DNA of 64,000 nt from Paractinoplanes deccanensis (GCF_016862115.1 NZ_BOMI01000070.1:1-64000); one strand, 5' to 3'. Positions 29,285 through 37,144 are shown, counted from the first letter of the stretch. Notes: generated by a model from the letters alone, not told the origin. Translations and numbers: made by a program.

Positions 29285-29985
29285 TGGCCACCGTCCTGCT
29301 GCTCCGCCACGGGCGCACGACCGCCAACGCCACCGGCGAGCTGGCCGGCCGGCGCCCGGTGGAGCTCGACGACACCGGCCGCGGCCAGGCCCGGCGCGCC
29401 GGCGAGCGGCTGAGCGCGCTGCCGCTCGCCGCGGTGGTCACCAGCCCGCTGATCCGCTGCCGCAGCACGGTCGAGCTCGCCCTGCCCGGCGTCACGCCGG
29501 TCGTCGACGAGGACCTGACCGAGTGCGGCTACGGCGACTGGGAGGGCCGCCCGCTCAAGGAGCTCGCCAAGGAGGACCTGTGGCCGGTGGTGCAGCAGCA
29601 CCCCAGCGCGGCGGTCTTCCCCAACGGCGAGGCCATGGCGGCGATGTCGGCGCGCGCGGTCGCGGCGGTGCGGCGCTGGGACGCCCGGATCACCGCCGAG
29701 CACGGCCCCGAGGCGCTCTGGCTGGCGTGCAGCCACGGTGACGTGATCAAGGCCATCGTGGCGGACGCGCTGGGCCTTCATCTCGACCAGTTCCAGCGGA
29801 TCGTGGCCGACCCGGCGTCGGTCAGCGTTATCCGCTACACGCCCACGCGGCCGTTCGTGGTGCGCGTGAACGACACGTCCGACCTCGCTTCCCTCGTACC
29901 GCCGCAGAAGTCCGCGACGGACGCCGAGGAGCCCGCCGCCCAGTCGGACGCGGCCGTCGGAGGCGGTGCCGGAGCGGGCGTGTGA
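29284..29985 (+). CDS. Histidine phosphatase (MSMEG_4193-like)
   Basis: 233 residues. The GTG start shares a base with the LLM stop (TAGTG). LLLRHGRTTANATGELAGR is the RHG phosphatase motif with catalytic His; the second His lies in ACSHGDVIKAI. This matches the branch (MSMEG_4193) found beside DUF3090 and mshC. The C-terminal 30 residues are Ala/Gly-rich. Its natural phosphoester substrate is unknown. Confidence 0.88.
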   Translation: MATVLLLRHGRTTANATGELAGRRPVELDDTGRGQARRAGERLSALPLAAVVTSPLIRCRSTVELALPGVTPVVDEDLTECGYGDWEGRPLKELAKEDLWPVVQQHPSAAVFPNGEAMAAMSARAVAAVRRWDARITAEHGPEALWLACSHGDVIKAIVADALGLHLDQFQRIVADPASVSVIRYTPTRPFVVRVNDTSDLASLVPPQKSATDAEEPAAQSDAAVGGGAGAGV

Positions 29986-30094
29986 GAACGCAGTGTGACG
30001 GGCGTGTCACCGCTGGCTGGTGAGCGTTGCGCCGTGGGCGAACCCGGCCCCTCGGGAGGAGCGAGGGCGGGGGAGGGTGGATAGGGTTGGTGCT

Positions 30095-30688
30095 ATGACC
30101 CACCAGGTGCACTCCTTCGAGCCGCCCGAGCGGTTCGTGGCCGGGACGGTGGGCGAGCCCGGCGACCGGACGTTCTTCCTCCAGGCCCGCGGCGGCGGCC
30201 GGGTGATCAGCGTCGCGCTGGAGAAGGTCCAGGTCTCGCTCCTCGCCGAGAAGCTCGAGGAACTGCTCGTCGAGGCCAACAAGCGCTTCGGCGTCTCGCT
30301 GCCCGAGGCGCCCCTGCTCGCCGTGCACGACAACGAGCCGCTCGACACCCCGGTCGACGAGGAGTTCCGCGTCGGCACGCTGGGGCTCGCCTTCGACGTC
30401 GACACGAGCACCGTGGTCATCGAGGCCATCGAGGCGGGTGAGGCCGAGGTCGAGATCGAGCTCGGCGGCGACCCCGACGACGAGGACGATGAGGACGAGG
30501 ACGAGGACGACGAGCCCGACGACGACCTCGACCGGCTCCGCGTGCGGCTCACCCCCGAGGCGACCCGCGCGTTCATCGACCGGGCGCGCCGTGTCGTCGC
30601 CGCCGGCCGTCCGCCGTGCCCGCTCTGCGGCCAGCCGCTCGACCCCGCCGGTCACCTCTGCCCCCGGCACAACGGCTACCACCGGTGA
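30095..30688 (+). CDS. DUF3090-family protein
   Basis: 197 residues from ATG 30095; an upstream in-frame GTG at 30020 adds residues unlike the family. HSFEPPERFVAGTVGEPGDRTFFLQARG is the family's N-terminal signature. An Asp/Glu run (DDEDDEDEDEDDEPDDD, about 125-145) precedes a C-terminal zinc-ribbon-like motif CPLCGQPLDPAGHLCPRHNG. Function unknown; the gene is a fixed member of the mshC neighbourhood. Its stop overlaps the start of the SCO1664-family gene. Confidence 0.9.
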   Translation: MTHQVHSFEPPERFVAGTVGEPGDRTFFLQARGGGRVISVALEKVQVSLLAEKLEELLVEANKRFGVSLPEAPLLAVHDNEPLDTPVDEEFRVGTLGLAFDVDTSTVVIEAIEAGEAEVEIELGGDPDDEDDEDEDEDDEPDDDLDRLRVRLTPEATRAFIDRARRVVAAGRPPCPLCGQPLDPAGHLCPRHNGYHR

Positions 30689-31500
30689 CGGCGGAGCCCG
30701 CGGCGGCGCTCGCCGAGAGTGACGCCCTCGAGCTGCTCGCCCACGGCGAGATGGAGATCGAGGGCCGGCTCGTCGACGCGTCCAACACCACGCTGCGGGC
30801 CGAGATCACGCTCAACGGGCTGACCAGGCGCTGCGTCTACAAGCCGGTGCGCGGCGAGAAGCCGCTGTGGGACTTCCCCGACGGCACGCTCGCCGGCCGC
30901 GAGGTCTCCGCCTACCTGGTCTCCCGCGCCACGGGCTGGGACGTGGTGCCGCCGACGATCCTGCGCGACGGCCCGCTCGGCCCGGGCGCCCTCCAGCTCT
31001 GGATCGACGAGCCCGCGACGGCCGAGGCGCTGATCGGCTTCGTGCCCGCCTACGACGTGCCCGAGGGCTGGATAGCGGTGGCCAACGCCCGCGACGAGGA
31101 CGGCGACGCGTACGCGTTGGCGCACGCCGACGACCCGCGGCTGGCCCGGCTCGCCGTCTTCGACGCGGTGATCAACAACGCCGACCGCAAGGGCGGCCAC
31201 GTGCTCTACCCGGCCACCGGCTCGGTGCACGGCGTCGACCACGGCGTCTCGTTCCACGTCGAGAACAAGCTGCGCACCGTGCTGTGGGGCTGGACGGGCA
31301 AGCCGCTGGCCGATGAGGCCGTCGCCGTGCTGCCCGAGCTGATCGCCCGGCTCGACGGCGAGCTCGGCGAGGCGCTGGAGGAGCACCTCACCATCTCGGA
31401 GGTGCAGCACGTGCGCCTGCGGGCCAAGCGGCTCCTGCGCGCCGGGCGCTTCCCCCAGCCGCCGCAGGACTGGCCCGCCATCCCCTGGCCGCCCGTGTAG
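30685..31500 (+). CDS. SCO1664-family protein
   Basis: 271 residues starting at GTG 30685 in a GTGA overlap with DUF3090. The sequence CVYKPVRGEKPLWDFPDGTLAGREVSAYL and the later DAVINNADRKGGHVL and VHGVDHGVSFHVENKLRTVLWG match the SCO1664 family, which resembles a phosphatidylinositol-kinase/HipA-like catalytic fold (Lys in YKP, Asn/Asp in NNADRKGGH, Asp in VDHG). Activity is unproven. It precedes mshC, as in Streptomyces. Confidence 0.85.
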   Translation: MTAEPAAALAESDALELLAHGEMEIEGRLVDASNTTLRAEITLNGLTRRCVYKPVRGEKPLWDFPDGTLAGREVSAYLVSRATGWDVVPPTILRDGPLGPGALQLWIDEPATAEALIGFVPAYDVPEGWIAVANARDEDGDAYALAHADDPRLARLAVFDAVINNADRKGGHVLYPATGSVHGVDHGVSFHVENKLRTVLWGWTGKPLADEAVAVLPELIARLDGELGEALEEHLTISEVQHVRLRAKRLLRAGRFPQPPQDWPAIPWPPV

Positions 31501-31552
31501 TAGGTCACGGTCGCGCGCGTTTGTTCCTACCAGCTGGATAGGCTTCTCAACC

Positions 31553-32794
31553 ATGGACGCTTGGACCGGGCACGATGTGCCGACCCTGCCCGGCTCGGCG
31601 CAGACGCCGCGCCTGTTCGACACGGCCCGCGGCTCGATCGAGCCGTCGAAGGTCACCGGCCGGGCCGCGACCATGTACGTCTGCGGCATCACGCCCTACG
31701 ACGCGACCCACCTCGGCCACGCGGCCACGATGATCACGTTCGACCTGGTCAACCGGCTCTGGCGCGACAACGGCCACGACGTGCGCTACGTGCAGAACGT
31801 GACCGACATCGACGACCCGCTGCTCGAGCGCGCCGAGCGCGACGGCGAGGACTGGATCGTGCTGGGCATGCGCGAGACCGCCCTGTTCCGCGAGGACATG
31901 GAGGCCCTGCGCATCATCCCGCCGGCACACTACGTGGGCGCCGTCGAGTCCATCCCGTCGATCGTCGCGCACGTCGCGGAGCTGCTGGCCTCGGGCGCGG
32001 CCTACACGCTCGGCGACGGCACCGGCGACGTCTACTTCGACATCAATGCCGCCCCGCGCTTCGGCTACGAGTCCGGCCTGTCCCGCGACGAGATGACCGT
32101 CCTGTCCCGCGAGCGCGGCGGCGACCCCGACCGCGCCGGCAAGCGCGACCCGCTCGACCCGCTGCTGTGGCGCGGAGCCCGCGACGGCGAGCCCGCCTGG
32201 GACGGCGGCGACCTGGGCCCCGGCCGCCCCGGCTGGCACATCGAGTGCAGCACCATCGCGCTCAACCTGCTCGGCGACACCATCGACGTCCAGGGCGGCG
32301 GCAGCGACCTGGTCTACCCCCACCACGAGTGCTCGGCCGCCCACGCCGAGACCCTGACGGGCAAGGCCCCGTTCGCGTCCCACTACGTCCACGCCGGCAT
32401 GATCGGCCTGGAGGGCGAGAAGATGTCGAAGTCCAAGGGCAACCTGGTCTTCGTCTCCCGCCTCCGAGGCGACGGCGTCGACCCGATGGCGGTCCGCCTG
32501 GGCCTGCTGTCGGGCCACTACCGCACCGACCGCGAGTGGACCGACGAGGTCCTCAAGGCCGGCGAGGACCGCCTGGCCCGCTGGCGCGCGGCCGCGGCGG
32601 CTCCGGCGGGCCCGTCGGGCGAGGGCCTGCTGGCGGCAGTACGGGAAGCGCTGGCCAACGACCTGGACGCCCCCGCGGCCCTGGCGATCGTCGACGCGTG
32701 GGCCGAGGCCGCCCTCTCCGCCACCGGCGACGACGACCAGGCGCCCGCCCTGATGTCCCGCACCGTCGACGCGTTGCTCGGCGTCCGCCTCTGA
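31553..32794 (+). CDS. mshC: Cysteine:1D-myo-inosityl glucosaminide ligase (mycothiol)
   Basis: 413 residues. MshC joins cysteine to GlcN-Ins using ATP, the third step of mycothiol synthesis. It is a cysteinyl-tRNA-synthetase paralogue: the HIGH-like motif is THLGHA (52-57), the zinc-binding Cys44 lies in YVCGITPYD with CSTIAL and HHECSAAH further on, and the KMSKS loop reads EKMSKSKGN. It lacks the C-terminal anticodon domain of CysRS, and the length is right for MshC. Its last codons and stop are part of a 37-bp tandem duplication. Confidence 0.95.
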   Translation: MDAWTGHDVPTLPGSAQTPRLFDTARGSIEPSKVTGRAATMYVCGITPYDATHLGHAATMITFDLVNRLWRDNGHDVRYVQNVTDIDDPLLERAERDGEDWIVLGMRETALFREDMEALRIIPPAHYVGAVESIPSIVAHVAELLASGAAYTLGDGTGDVYFDINAAPRFGYESGLSRDEMTVLSRERGGDPDRAGKRDPLDPLLWRGARDGEPAWDGGDLGPGRPGWHIECSTIALNLLGDTIDVQGGGSDLVYPHHECSAAHAETLTGKAPFASHYVHAGMIGLEGEKMSKSKGNLVFVSRLRGDGVDPMAVRLGLLSGHYRTDREWTDEVLKAGEDRLARWRAAAAAPAGPSGEGLLAAVREALANDLDAPAALAIVDAWAEAALSATGDDDQAPALMSRTVDALLGVRL

Positions 32795-32861
32795 CCGACC
32801 GGCCGGCGCCGTGCTCGGCGTCCGCCTCTGGCCGACCGGCCGGCGCCGTGCTCGGCGTCCG
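32776..32861. repeat. 37-bp tandem repeat across the mshC stop codon
   Basis: Two 37-bp copies (32776-32812 and 32813-32849) differing at one base, followed by a 12-base partial third copy. The first contains the real TGA of mshC; in the second the same codon reads TGG. This appears to be a recent local duplication that left the first stop intact. Confidence 0.85.
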
Positions 32862-33219
32862 TGGTGCGCCCGTGTGGTGGGCGCTTGGCTCGGTGCCGTC
32901 TCTGGTCGCGCCGATGACGCCCTACTCGGTGGCCGCGTCTGATCGGGCTGTCGACGTCCTGCTCCGGGTGGGTCTCAGACCGATTTTCTCGGCGTGTCGC
33001 GTTTTGGGGCGCTCTGAGCCCTCCAGGCTGCGGCCGCGAGCGCTCAGAGCCCGTCAGGCCGTGGGGCGCCCCGCGAGGACTTTAAACCGTGATCTTGGGT
33101 TACTGGGCGGTTTGAGGATTTTCTACGCGCTTGGTCGGACTTATCCGAAATAAGCCACATTTCGGCTGCGAAAGGGCAAGACTTTCGGAGGTCAAACAAC
33201 CGTCCGAAAGGAAATTCCA
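32862..33219 (+). other. Non-coding region upstream of the secreted peptide
   Basis: No supported gene in 358 bases. The first part has nested inverted repeats (GCTCTGAG 33011-33018 with CTCAGAGC 33043-33050, flanked by GGGGCGC 33006-33012 and GCGCCCC 33066-33072), which may end mshC transcription. From about 33080 base composition becomes clearly AT-richer than the surroundings, with AAACCG/CGGTTT arms (33084-33089, 33108-33113) and the hairpins listed separately. This part is probably the promoter and 5' leader of the secreted peptide. Confidence 0.5.
33145..33210 (+). promoter_or_regulatory. Paired inverted repeats in the leader of the secreted peptide
   Basis: Two stems sharing a CCGAAA core: CCGAAAT (33145-33151) with ATTTCGG (33159-33165), and CTTTCGGA (33182-33189) with TCCGAAAG (33203-33210). 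The last arm runs into AAAGGA, the Shine-Dalgarno of the gene at 33220, so the second stem could hide the ribosome site. Mutually exclusive pairing between the two stems is also possible because they share core bases. Confidence 0.5.
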
Positions 33220-33525
33220 ATGCGTCGTCCGGTCATGTACGTTGCGGGCCTCCTGCTGGCTGCCGGTGCGAGCCTCGCGTTCGCCGGCCAGGCTTCCGCC
33301 GCCCCGTCGCACGACAGCCACGCGGCCACCGTTGCCCACAACCCCTACGGCGACGACAACGACGTCGACTTCGACTACGACTTCCGTTCCATGAACTACG
33401 ACCTGGACTACCGCCTGAACCAGGAGGACAACGACGAGTACACCCAGGTGAGCCTGCTCAACCTGCTCAGCCCGAACGGCGAGCGCAACCAGGGCCTCGG
33501 CATCCTGACCGGCGGCATCGGCTGA
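33220..33525 (+). CDS. Small secreted acidic protein
   Basis: 101 residues. A clear Sec signal peptide (MRRPVMYVAGLLLAAGASLAFAGQASA, cleavage after ASA near 28) leaves a mature peptide of about 73 residues, very rich in Asp/Asn/Tyr in its middle (YGDDNDVDFDYDFRSMNYDL). It ends with an uncharged, Leu/Gly-rich tail (QVSLLNLLSPNG, GLGILTGGIG). There are no Cys residues. AAAGGA precedes the ATG. It has its own leader and terminator, so it is a monocistronic, probably well expressed gene. It could be a surface or hydrophobic-layer protein, but no family is recognised. Confidence 0.75.
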   Translation: MRRPVMYVAGLLLAAGASLAFAGQASAAPSHDSHAATVAHNPYGDDNDVDFDYDFRSMNYDLDYRLNQEDNDEYTQVSLLNLLSPNGERNQGLGILTGGIG

Positions 33526-33568
33526 CACCAGCCAACCGGCTCACCGGCGAACCTTCGCCGTTGACTTT

Positions 33569-33600
33569 GACCCGGGGCGCCCGTGAGGGCACCCCGGGTC
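33569..33600 (+). terminator. Terminator of the secreted peptide gene
   Basis: Arms GACCCGGGG (33569-33577) and CCCCGGGTC (33592-33600) continue inward with GCCC/GGGC around a GTGA loop, broken by one C-A mismatch. GCTGCTTTT follows, giving a short T run. It lies 44 bases after the stop. Confidence 0.8.
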
Positions 33601-33957
33601 GCTGCTTTTCCCGGGCCATTCGGCTCGACCCCGTCCCGGCCGCGCTCCCTCCGGTCTTCACGCCGTCCGGCCGCGGCTCTCCGGTCCACTCCGTCCTGAC
33701 GGCGCTTCTCCGCGTCTTCTGCATGCGGTAGCGCCTCTCTTGGGCCCTCTGGTTGCGGCCGGCCATCTGTGCTGCCACGCCTCTCTGCGGTCCTCTCGTT
33801 GCGGTCGCCGCTCTCAGGGACCTCGCGTTTCGGAGGTGCCTGAGAGCCGCCCCGATCCAGGTCCCCGCCTCTCCGGGCCATCCCGCGCCGGATCGAGTTC
33901 CGACGAGGCCCATCCCGCACCGAGCGTCTGAGGCACTGTCCCGCGTACTGGTGCACT
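33601..33957. other. Non-coding stretch with a long hairpin
   Basis: No supported gene; open frames here are Arg/Pro/Ser-rich without homology-like features. The stretch has degenerate CTCTC/GGTCCTCT repeats. It also contains one strong stem: 15-base arms 33810-33824 and 33833-33847 with a single G-G mismatch and an 8-base loop. The stem is not followed by T residues. Confidence 0.5.
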
Positions 33958-34362
33958 ATGGGCGCCGCCCTGACGTACACCCTTGTGGACGCTTTCGCCG
34001 ACGTGCCGGCGCTGCGGGGGCCGTGGGTGCTCTTGTTCGGTCTGCTCGCCTGGTGCGCGGCGCAGACTATGCGGCTGGAGCGCAACCGGCTTCGTGTGCT
34101 GCGCGCCGAGCGCAAATGGACACAGGAGACACTCGCGGAAAGGTGGGCGTCCCCCGTCAGACCATCAACTCGATCGAGACGGGGGAAGTTCGACCCGAGT
34201 CTGCTCGTCGCCTTCGGCTTGGCGGAGGTCTTCGGCTGCCGCATCGAGGATGTCTTCACCCCGACCCCGTTCGAGATCCTGACGCTCCGCAACACCGACG
34301 GCCAGAAGCCGCTCCGTCCAAGACAGAAGACGCCGACGCCTATGGCAGCGCCCGCTCCGTGA
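33958..34362 (+). pseudogene. Frameshifted XRE (YozG-like) regulator
   Basis: Frame 1 gives a membrane helix (GPWVLLFGLLAWCAAQTM), then the start of an XRE domain (RNRLRVLRAERKWTQETLAE), nonsense for about 14 codons, then KFDPSLLVAFGLAEVFGCRIEDVFTP, the normal end of a YozG-type regulator. The missing middle (KVGVPRQTINSIETG) lies in frame 3 at 34140-34184. One base is missing near 34138-34143 and one extra G is present in GGGGG at 34181-34185, so the shifts cancel. Either a decayed gene or two homopolymer sequencing errors. Confidence 0.7.
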
Positions 34363-34435
34363 CGCTCCGTCCGCGATCGAAACAGAGTCCCCACACCGTC
34401 TTCAGGGCACCGATCGGCGGGTCCGGATGGTCAAC

Positions 34436-34533
34436 GCCAGAGCGAGGCCCCATCGGCTGCGCCAGGCGAGGCTGGAGCGGCTACGCCAGAGCGAGGCCCC
34501 ATCGGCTGCGCCAGGCGAGGCTGGAGCGGCTAC
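34436..34533. repeat. 49-bp perfect tandem repeat
   Basis: Two identical 49-bp copies (34436-34484, 34485-34533), followed by a degenerate third copy that continues to the stop codon of the GntR gene at 34580. Internal sub-repeats (GCGAGGC, CATCGGCT) indicate older duplications. 49 is not a multiple of three and no gene spans it. Confidence 0.88.
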
Positions 34534-34579
34534 GGCAGAGCGAGGCCTGAGCGGCTGCTCCAGGGCGAGGCCCCATCGG

Positions 34580-35371
34580 CTACGCCAGGGCGAGTCCCGG
34601 ATCGGGGTCGGGTTCCGGTGCCGGCGCGGGAATGCGGTATTCCTCGGTGAGGGTGGTCATCGGGCCCGGCCACGTCGCCTGGGCGACCTCGATGGGCTTG
34701 CGGGACTCGTCGAAGGCCACGTGCAGCAGGTGCAGCACCGGCGTGTCGGGGCGGATCTGGAGGATCTCGGCCTCGTCGCGGCTCGGCTGGCGGGCGGTGA
34801 TCGTGTCGGTGGCGGAGGCGTACCGCTTGTTGAGCTCCTCCTCGGCCTCCTGGTAGAGCGGGCGGCCGAAGGCCTCGGGGCGCTCCAAGGTTGTGCCGCT
34901 CGTGTCGGTCACCCGGAACCAGGAGGCTCCTAGCTCGACGGTGGCGTCGTCGGTCTTGACGATGTGGCGGCGCACCAGCATCTCGGTGCCGTCGCGCACG
35001 CCGAAAGCGTCGGCCACCTCCGGCGGGGCGGGCTCGCGGCCGACGCTGACCAGCTGCTGGCGATAGCGGGCGGCCAGGTCGGCGTGGTAGCCGCGGTGGG
35101 CGCCGTAGCGGCCGCGGGACAGGCGGTTCAGGCGGCGGCGGGTGCCGCGGACGTACGTACCGGATCCGGGTTTGGTGATGAGGATGCCCTCGACGCGCAG
35201 CTGGTCGACGGTGCGCTGCACGGTCTGCTTCGCGACGCCGAACATCTCGGCCATGGCGGGGATCGACGGCAGCCGCTCGCCGGGCTGCCAGTCGCCGCGC
35301 CGGATGCGTTCGCGCAGCTGAGCCGCGATCTGCCGATGGGGGAACTCGGCCGCGCCGGGGTTGATCGTCAT
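34580..35371 (-). CDS. GntR/HutC-family transcriptional regulator
   Basis: 263 residues. Winged helix-turn-helix at about 12-76 (QIAAQLRERIRRGDWQPGERLPS, KQTVQRTVDQLRVEGILITKPGSGTYV), then a UTRA effector domain (about 95-240). The C-terminus is Pro/Asp-rich. The start ATG 35371 is preceded by a cluster of CTAG palindromes that may be its own operator. No target genes are adjacent except possibly itself. Confidence 0.9.
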   Translation of the reverse strand: MTINPGAAEFPHRQIAAQLRERIRRGDWQPGERLPSIPAMAEMFGVAKQTVQRTVDQLRVEGILITKPGSGTYVRGTRRRLNRLSRGRYGAHRGYHADLAARYRQQLVSVGREPAPPEVADAFGVRDGTEMLVRRHIVKTDDATVELGASWFRVTDTSGTTLERPEAFGRPLYQEAEEELNKRYASATDTITARQPSRDEAEILQIRPDTPVLHLLHVAFDESRKPIEVAQATWPGPMTTLTEEYRIPAPAPEPDPDPGLALA

Positions 35372-35380
35372 ACGACCCTC

Positions 35381-35400
35381 CTAGACCCTAGGTTCCTAGG
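35381..35400. promoter_or_regulatory. CTAG-palindrome cluster upstream of GntR
   Basis: CTAG at 35381-35384, then CCTAGG at 35387-35392 and again at 35395-35400, ending 10-30 bases before the GntR start. CTAG is rare in high-GC bacterial genomes, so three copies in 20 bases suggest an operator, most simply for autoregulation by GntR. Confidence 0.45.
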
Positions 35401-35470
35401 ATGCCGTACGGGGTGAGCGCCACGCGGCAGCGACACGCCGACAGGAGTGCCGCCGTGCGGAAGCGACAAT

Positions 35471-35709
35471 CCGTCACACGGCGCCGCTGAGGGGGCCGCT
35501 GTCACACGGCACTGCTGAGGGCCGCCGTCGCACAGCGCTACCGAGAGGGCCGCCTTCACATTGCGCTATTGAGAGGGCCGCCTTCACATTGCGCTATTGA
35601 GAGGGCCGCCTTCACACTGCGCCACTGAGAGGGCCGCCGTCACACTGCGCTGCTGAGGGGGCGCTGTCGCACGGCGCTACTGAGAGGGCCGCCGTCACAC
35701 GGGCGTGGT
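35471..35709. repeat. 28-bp tandem repeat array, about eight copies
   Basis: Units starting GAG(A/G)GGGCC begin at 35489, 35517, 35543, 35571, 35599, 35627, 35655 and 35682, a period of 28 (26-28) bases. Two neighbouring units (35543, 35571) are identical; others differ at 2-7 positions. There are no unique spacers, so it is not CRISPR, and the period shifts frame, so it is not a coding repeat. It lies between the GntR start and the PAC2 stop. Confidence 0.9.
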
Positions 35710-35767
35710 GCGGGGCGGAAAGGGAACCGCCCGGCCGCCTCGCGGAGAGGGGCCGGGCGGGGTGGTT

Positions 35768-36637
35768 CTACCAGGAGCCGGCGGTGGGGCCGGCGGAGCC
35801 GCCGCGGCGGCGGAGGTATTTCTCGAACTCGCTGGCGATCTCGTCGCCGGTCAGGGGCTGGATGCCCTCGTCGCCGACGCGCTCCTCCAGTTCGCGGACG
35901 TATTCGCCGAGCTCGGCGTCCTGTTCGGCGGCGGCTCGGACGCGCTTTTCCCACTCGTCGGCCTCCTCGGCGAGGTCGGCCATGGGCACGGGCAGGTCGA
36001 GCACGTCCTCGAGGCGGCTGAGCAGGGCCAGCGTGGCCTTGGGGCACGGCGGGTTGTTGGCGTAGTGCGGCACGTGCACCCAGAACGACAGGGCGTCGAG
36101 CTCGGCGCGGCCGGCCGCCTCCTGAAGGACGCCGACGATGCCGGTGGGGCCGTCGTACCGGGTGGGGACCACCTTGTACTTCTCGGCGGCGCTCTTGTCG
36201 GTGGCGGAGCCGCTGATCGGCAGGGGCCTCGTGTAGGGCACGTCGGCGAGGAGGGCGCCCAGCAGGACGATGCGGTTGACCTCGAGGCTGTGGCACACCT
36301 CGAGGATCTGCTCGCAGAACGTGCGCCAGCGCATGCTCGGCTCGATGCCGCGGATCAGCACGACGTCGCGGTCGCTGCCGGGCGGGCTGGCCACGGTGAA
36401 GCGTGTCGTCGGCCACTCGATCTTGCGGGTCTCGCCGTCGGACATGGTGACGGTGGGCCGGCTGACCTGGAAGTCGTAGAAGTCCTCCGGGTCGATGGTG
36501 GTGATCTCGCGGGCCTGCCACACCTGCTCGAGGTGTTCCACGGCCGCGGTCGATGCGTCCGCAGCATCGTTCCAGCCCTCGAAGGCAGCGATAGCCACGG
36601 GGGAGCGGAGCAGCGGAAGGCCGTCGAACTCAGTCAT
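35768..36637 (-). CDS. PAC2-family protein (proteasome assembly chaperone-like)
   Basis: 289 residues from ATG 36637 (a TTG six bases upstream is in frame). GLPLLRSPVAIAAFEGWNDAADAST, RTFCEQILEVCHSLEVNRIVLLGALLADVPYTRP and FWVHVPHYANNPPCPKATLALL are the family signature. The C-terminus ends EFEKYLRRRGGSAGPTAGSW. PAC2 proteins assist 20S proteasome assembly in eukaryotes; the actinobacterial role is unproven. It usually lies close to mshC. Confidence 0.88.
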   Translation of the reverse strand: MTEFDGLPLLRSPVAIAAFEGWNDAADASTAAVEHLEQVWQAREITTIDPEDFYDFQVSRPTVTMSDGETRKIEWPTTRFTVASPPGSDRDVVLIRGIEPSMRWRTFCEQILEVCHSLEVNRIVLLGALLADVPYTRPLPISGSATDKSAAEKYKVVPTRYDGPTGIVGVLQEAAGRAELDALSFWVHVPHYANNPPCPKATLALLSRLEDVLDLPVPMADLAEEADEWEKRVRAAAEQDAELGEYVRELEERVGDEGIQPLTGDEIASEFEKYLRRRGGSAGPTAGSW

Positions 36638-37144
36638 GCGCAAAGCCTACTTGCGGCCACGGCGCAGCACCCGTCGGCCGCGCCGCGCTCCGCCCCACAC
36701 GGGCCGCCGCCATTTCGCCTTACAAACCCAAAATCCACTTATTTGGTACGCGCTCCGCGCCGGACTGCAGCGTCGCGCTGACGGGGTGGGGCGGGGTGGC
36801 TTCCGCGCGGGCCCGGAGGGGTGGGGGCGCCTCCGGTGCCGACGGTAGGAGGTGCAGGCCCGAAGGCGGCAGGGCTTCACGGGGTGGCGGCGGGGTGCCT
36901 CCGGCGGCGGCAGGAGGCGTGGGCACGGGAGGGCGGGGCTCGGGCGGAGCGGGCGGCGGCAGGAGGCGTGGGCACGGGAGGGCGAGGCTCGGGCGGAGCG
37001 GAACGGGGCGAGGCGGTCGCGGCTCTGGGGGTGGGCGAGGTGAAGCGGTGAGCCGCTGGACATGCGTCGTGGTGGGCTTGCGGGGCGCGGGGGTGGACGG
37101 CGTGGTGGTGCGGGGTGATGGACAGGCGAGCCGATGGCCCCGGG
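36638..37144. other. Non-coding stretch between PAC2 and hpt
   Basis: 507 bases without a supported gene. At 36712-36748 there is an AT-rich patch (TACAAACCCAAAATCC...), unusual against the background, which could be the promoter of the PAC2 gene. From 36780 the sequence is extremely Gly-codon-like GGC/GGA-rich on the plus strand and contains a 49-bp tandem duplication. Open frames here encode only Gly/Arg/Ala-rich peptides. Confidence 0.55.
36903..37000. repeat. 49-bp tandem duplication
   Basis: Copies 36903-36951 and 36952-37000 differ at one base. The unit is GC-rich (GGCAGGAGGCGTGGGCACGG...) and unrelated in sequence to the 49-bp repeat at 34436, although the period is the same. Confidence 0.85.

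Noticed and set aside
35471..35709. Possible CRISPR array from the 28-bp periodicity
   Set aside because: Repeats are directly adjacent with no unique spacers, and no cas genes are in the window.
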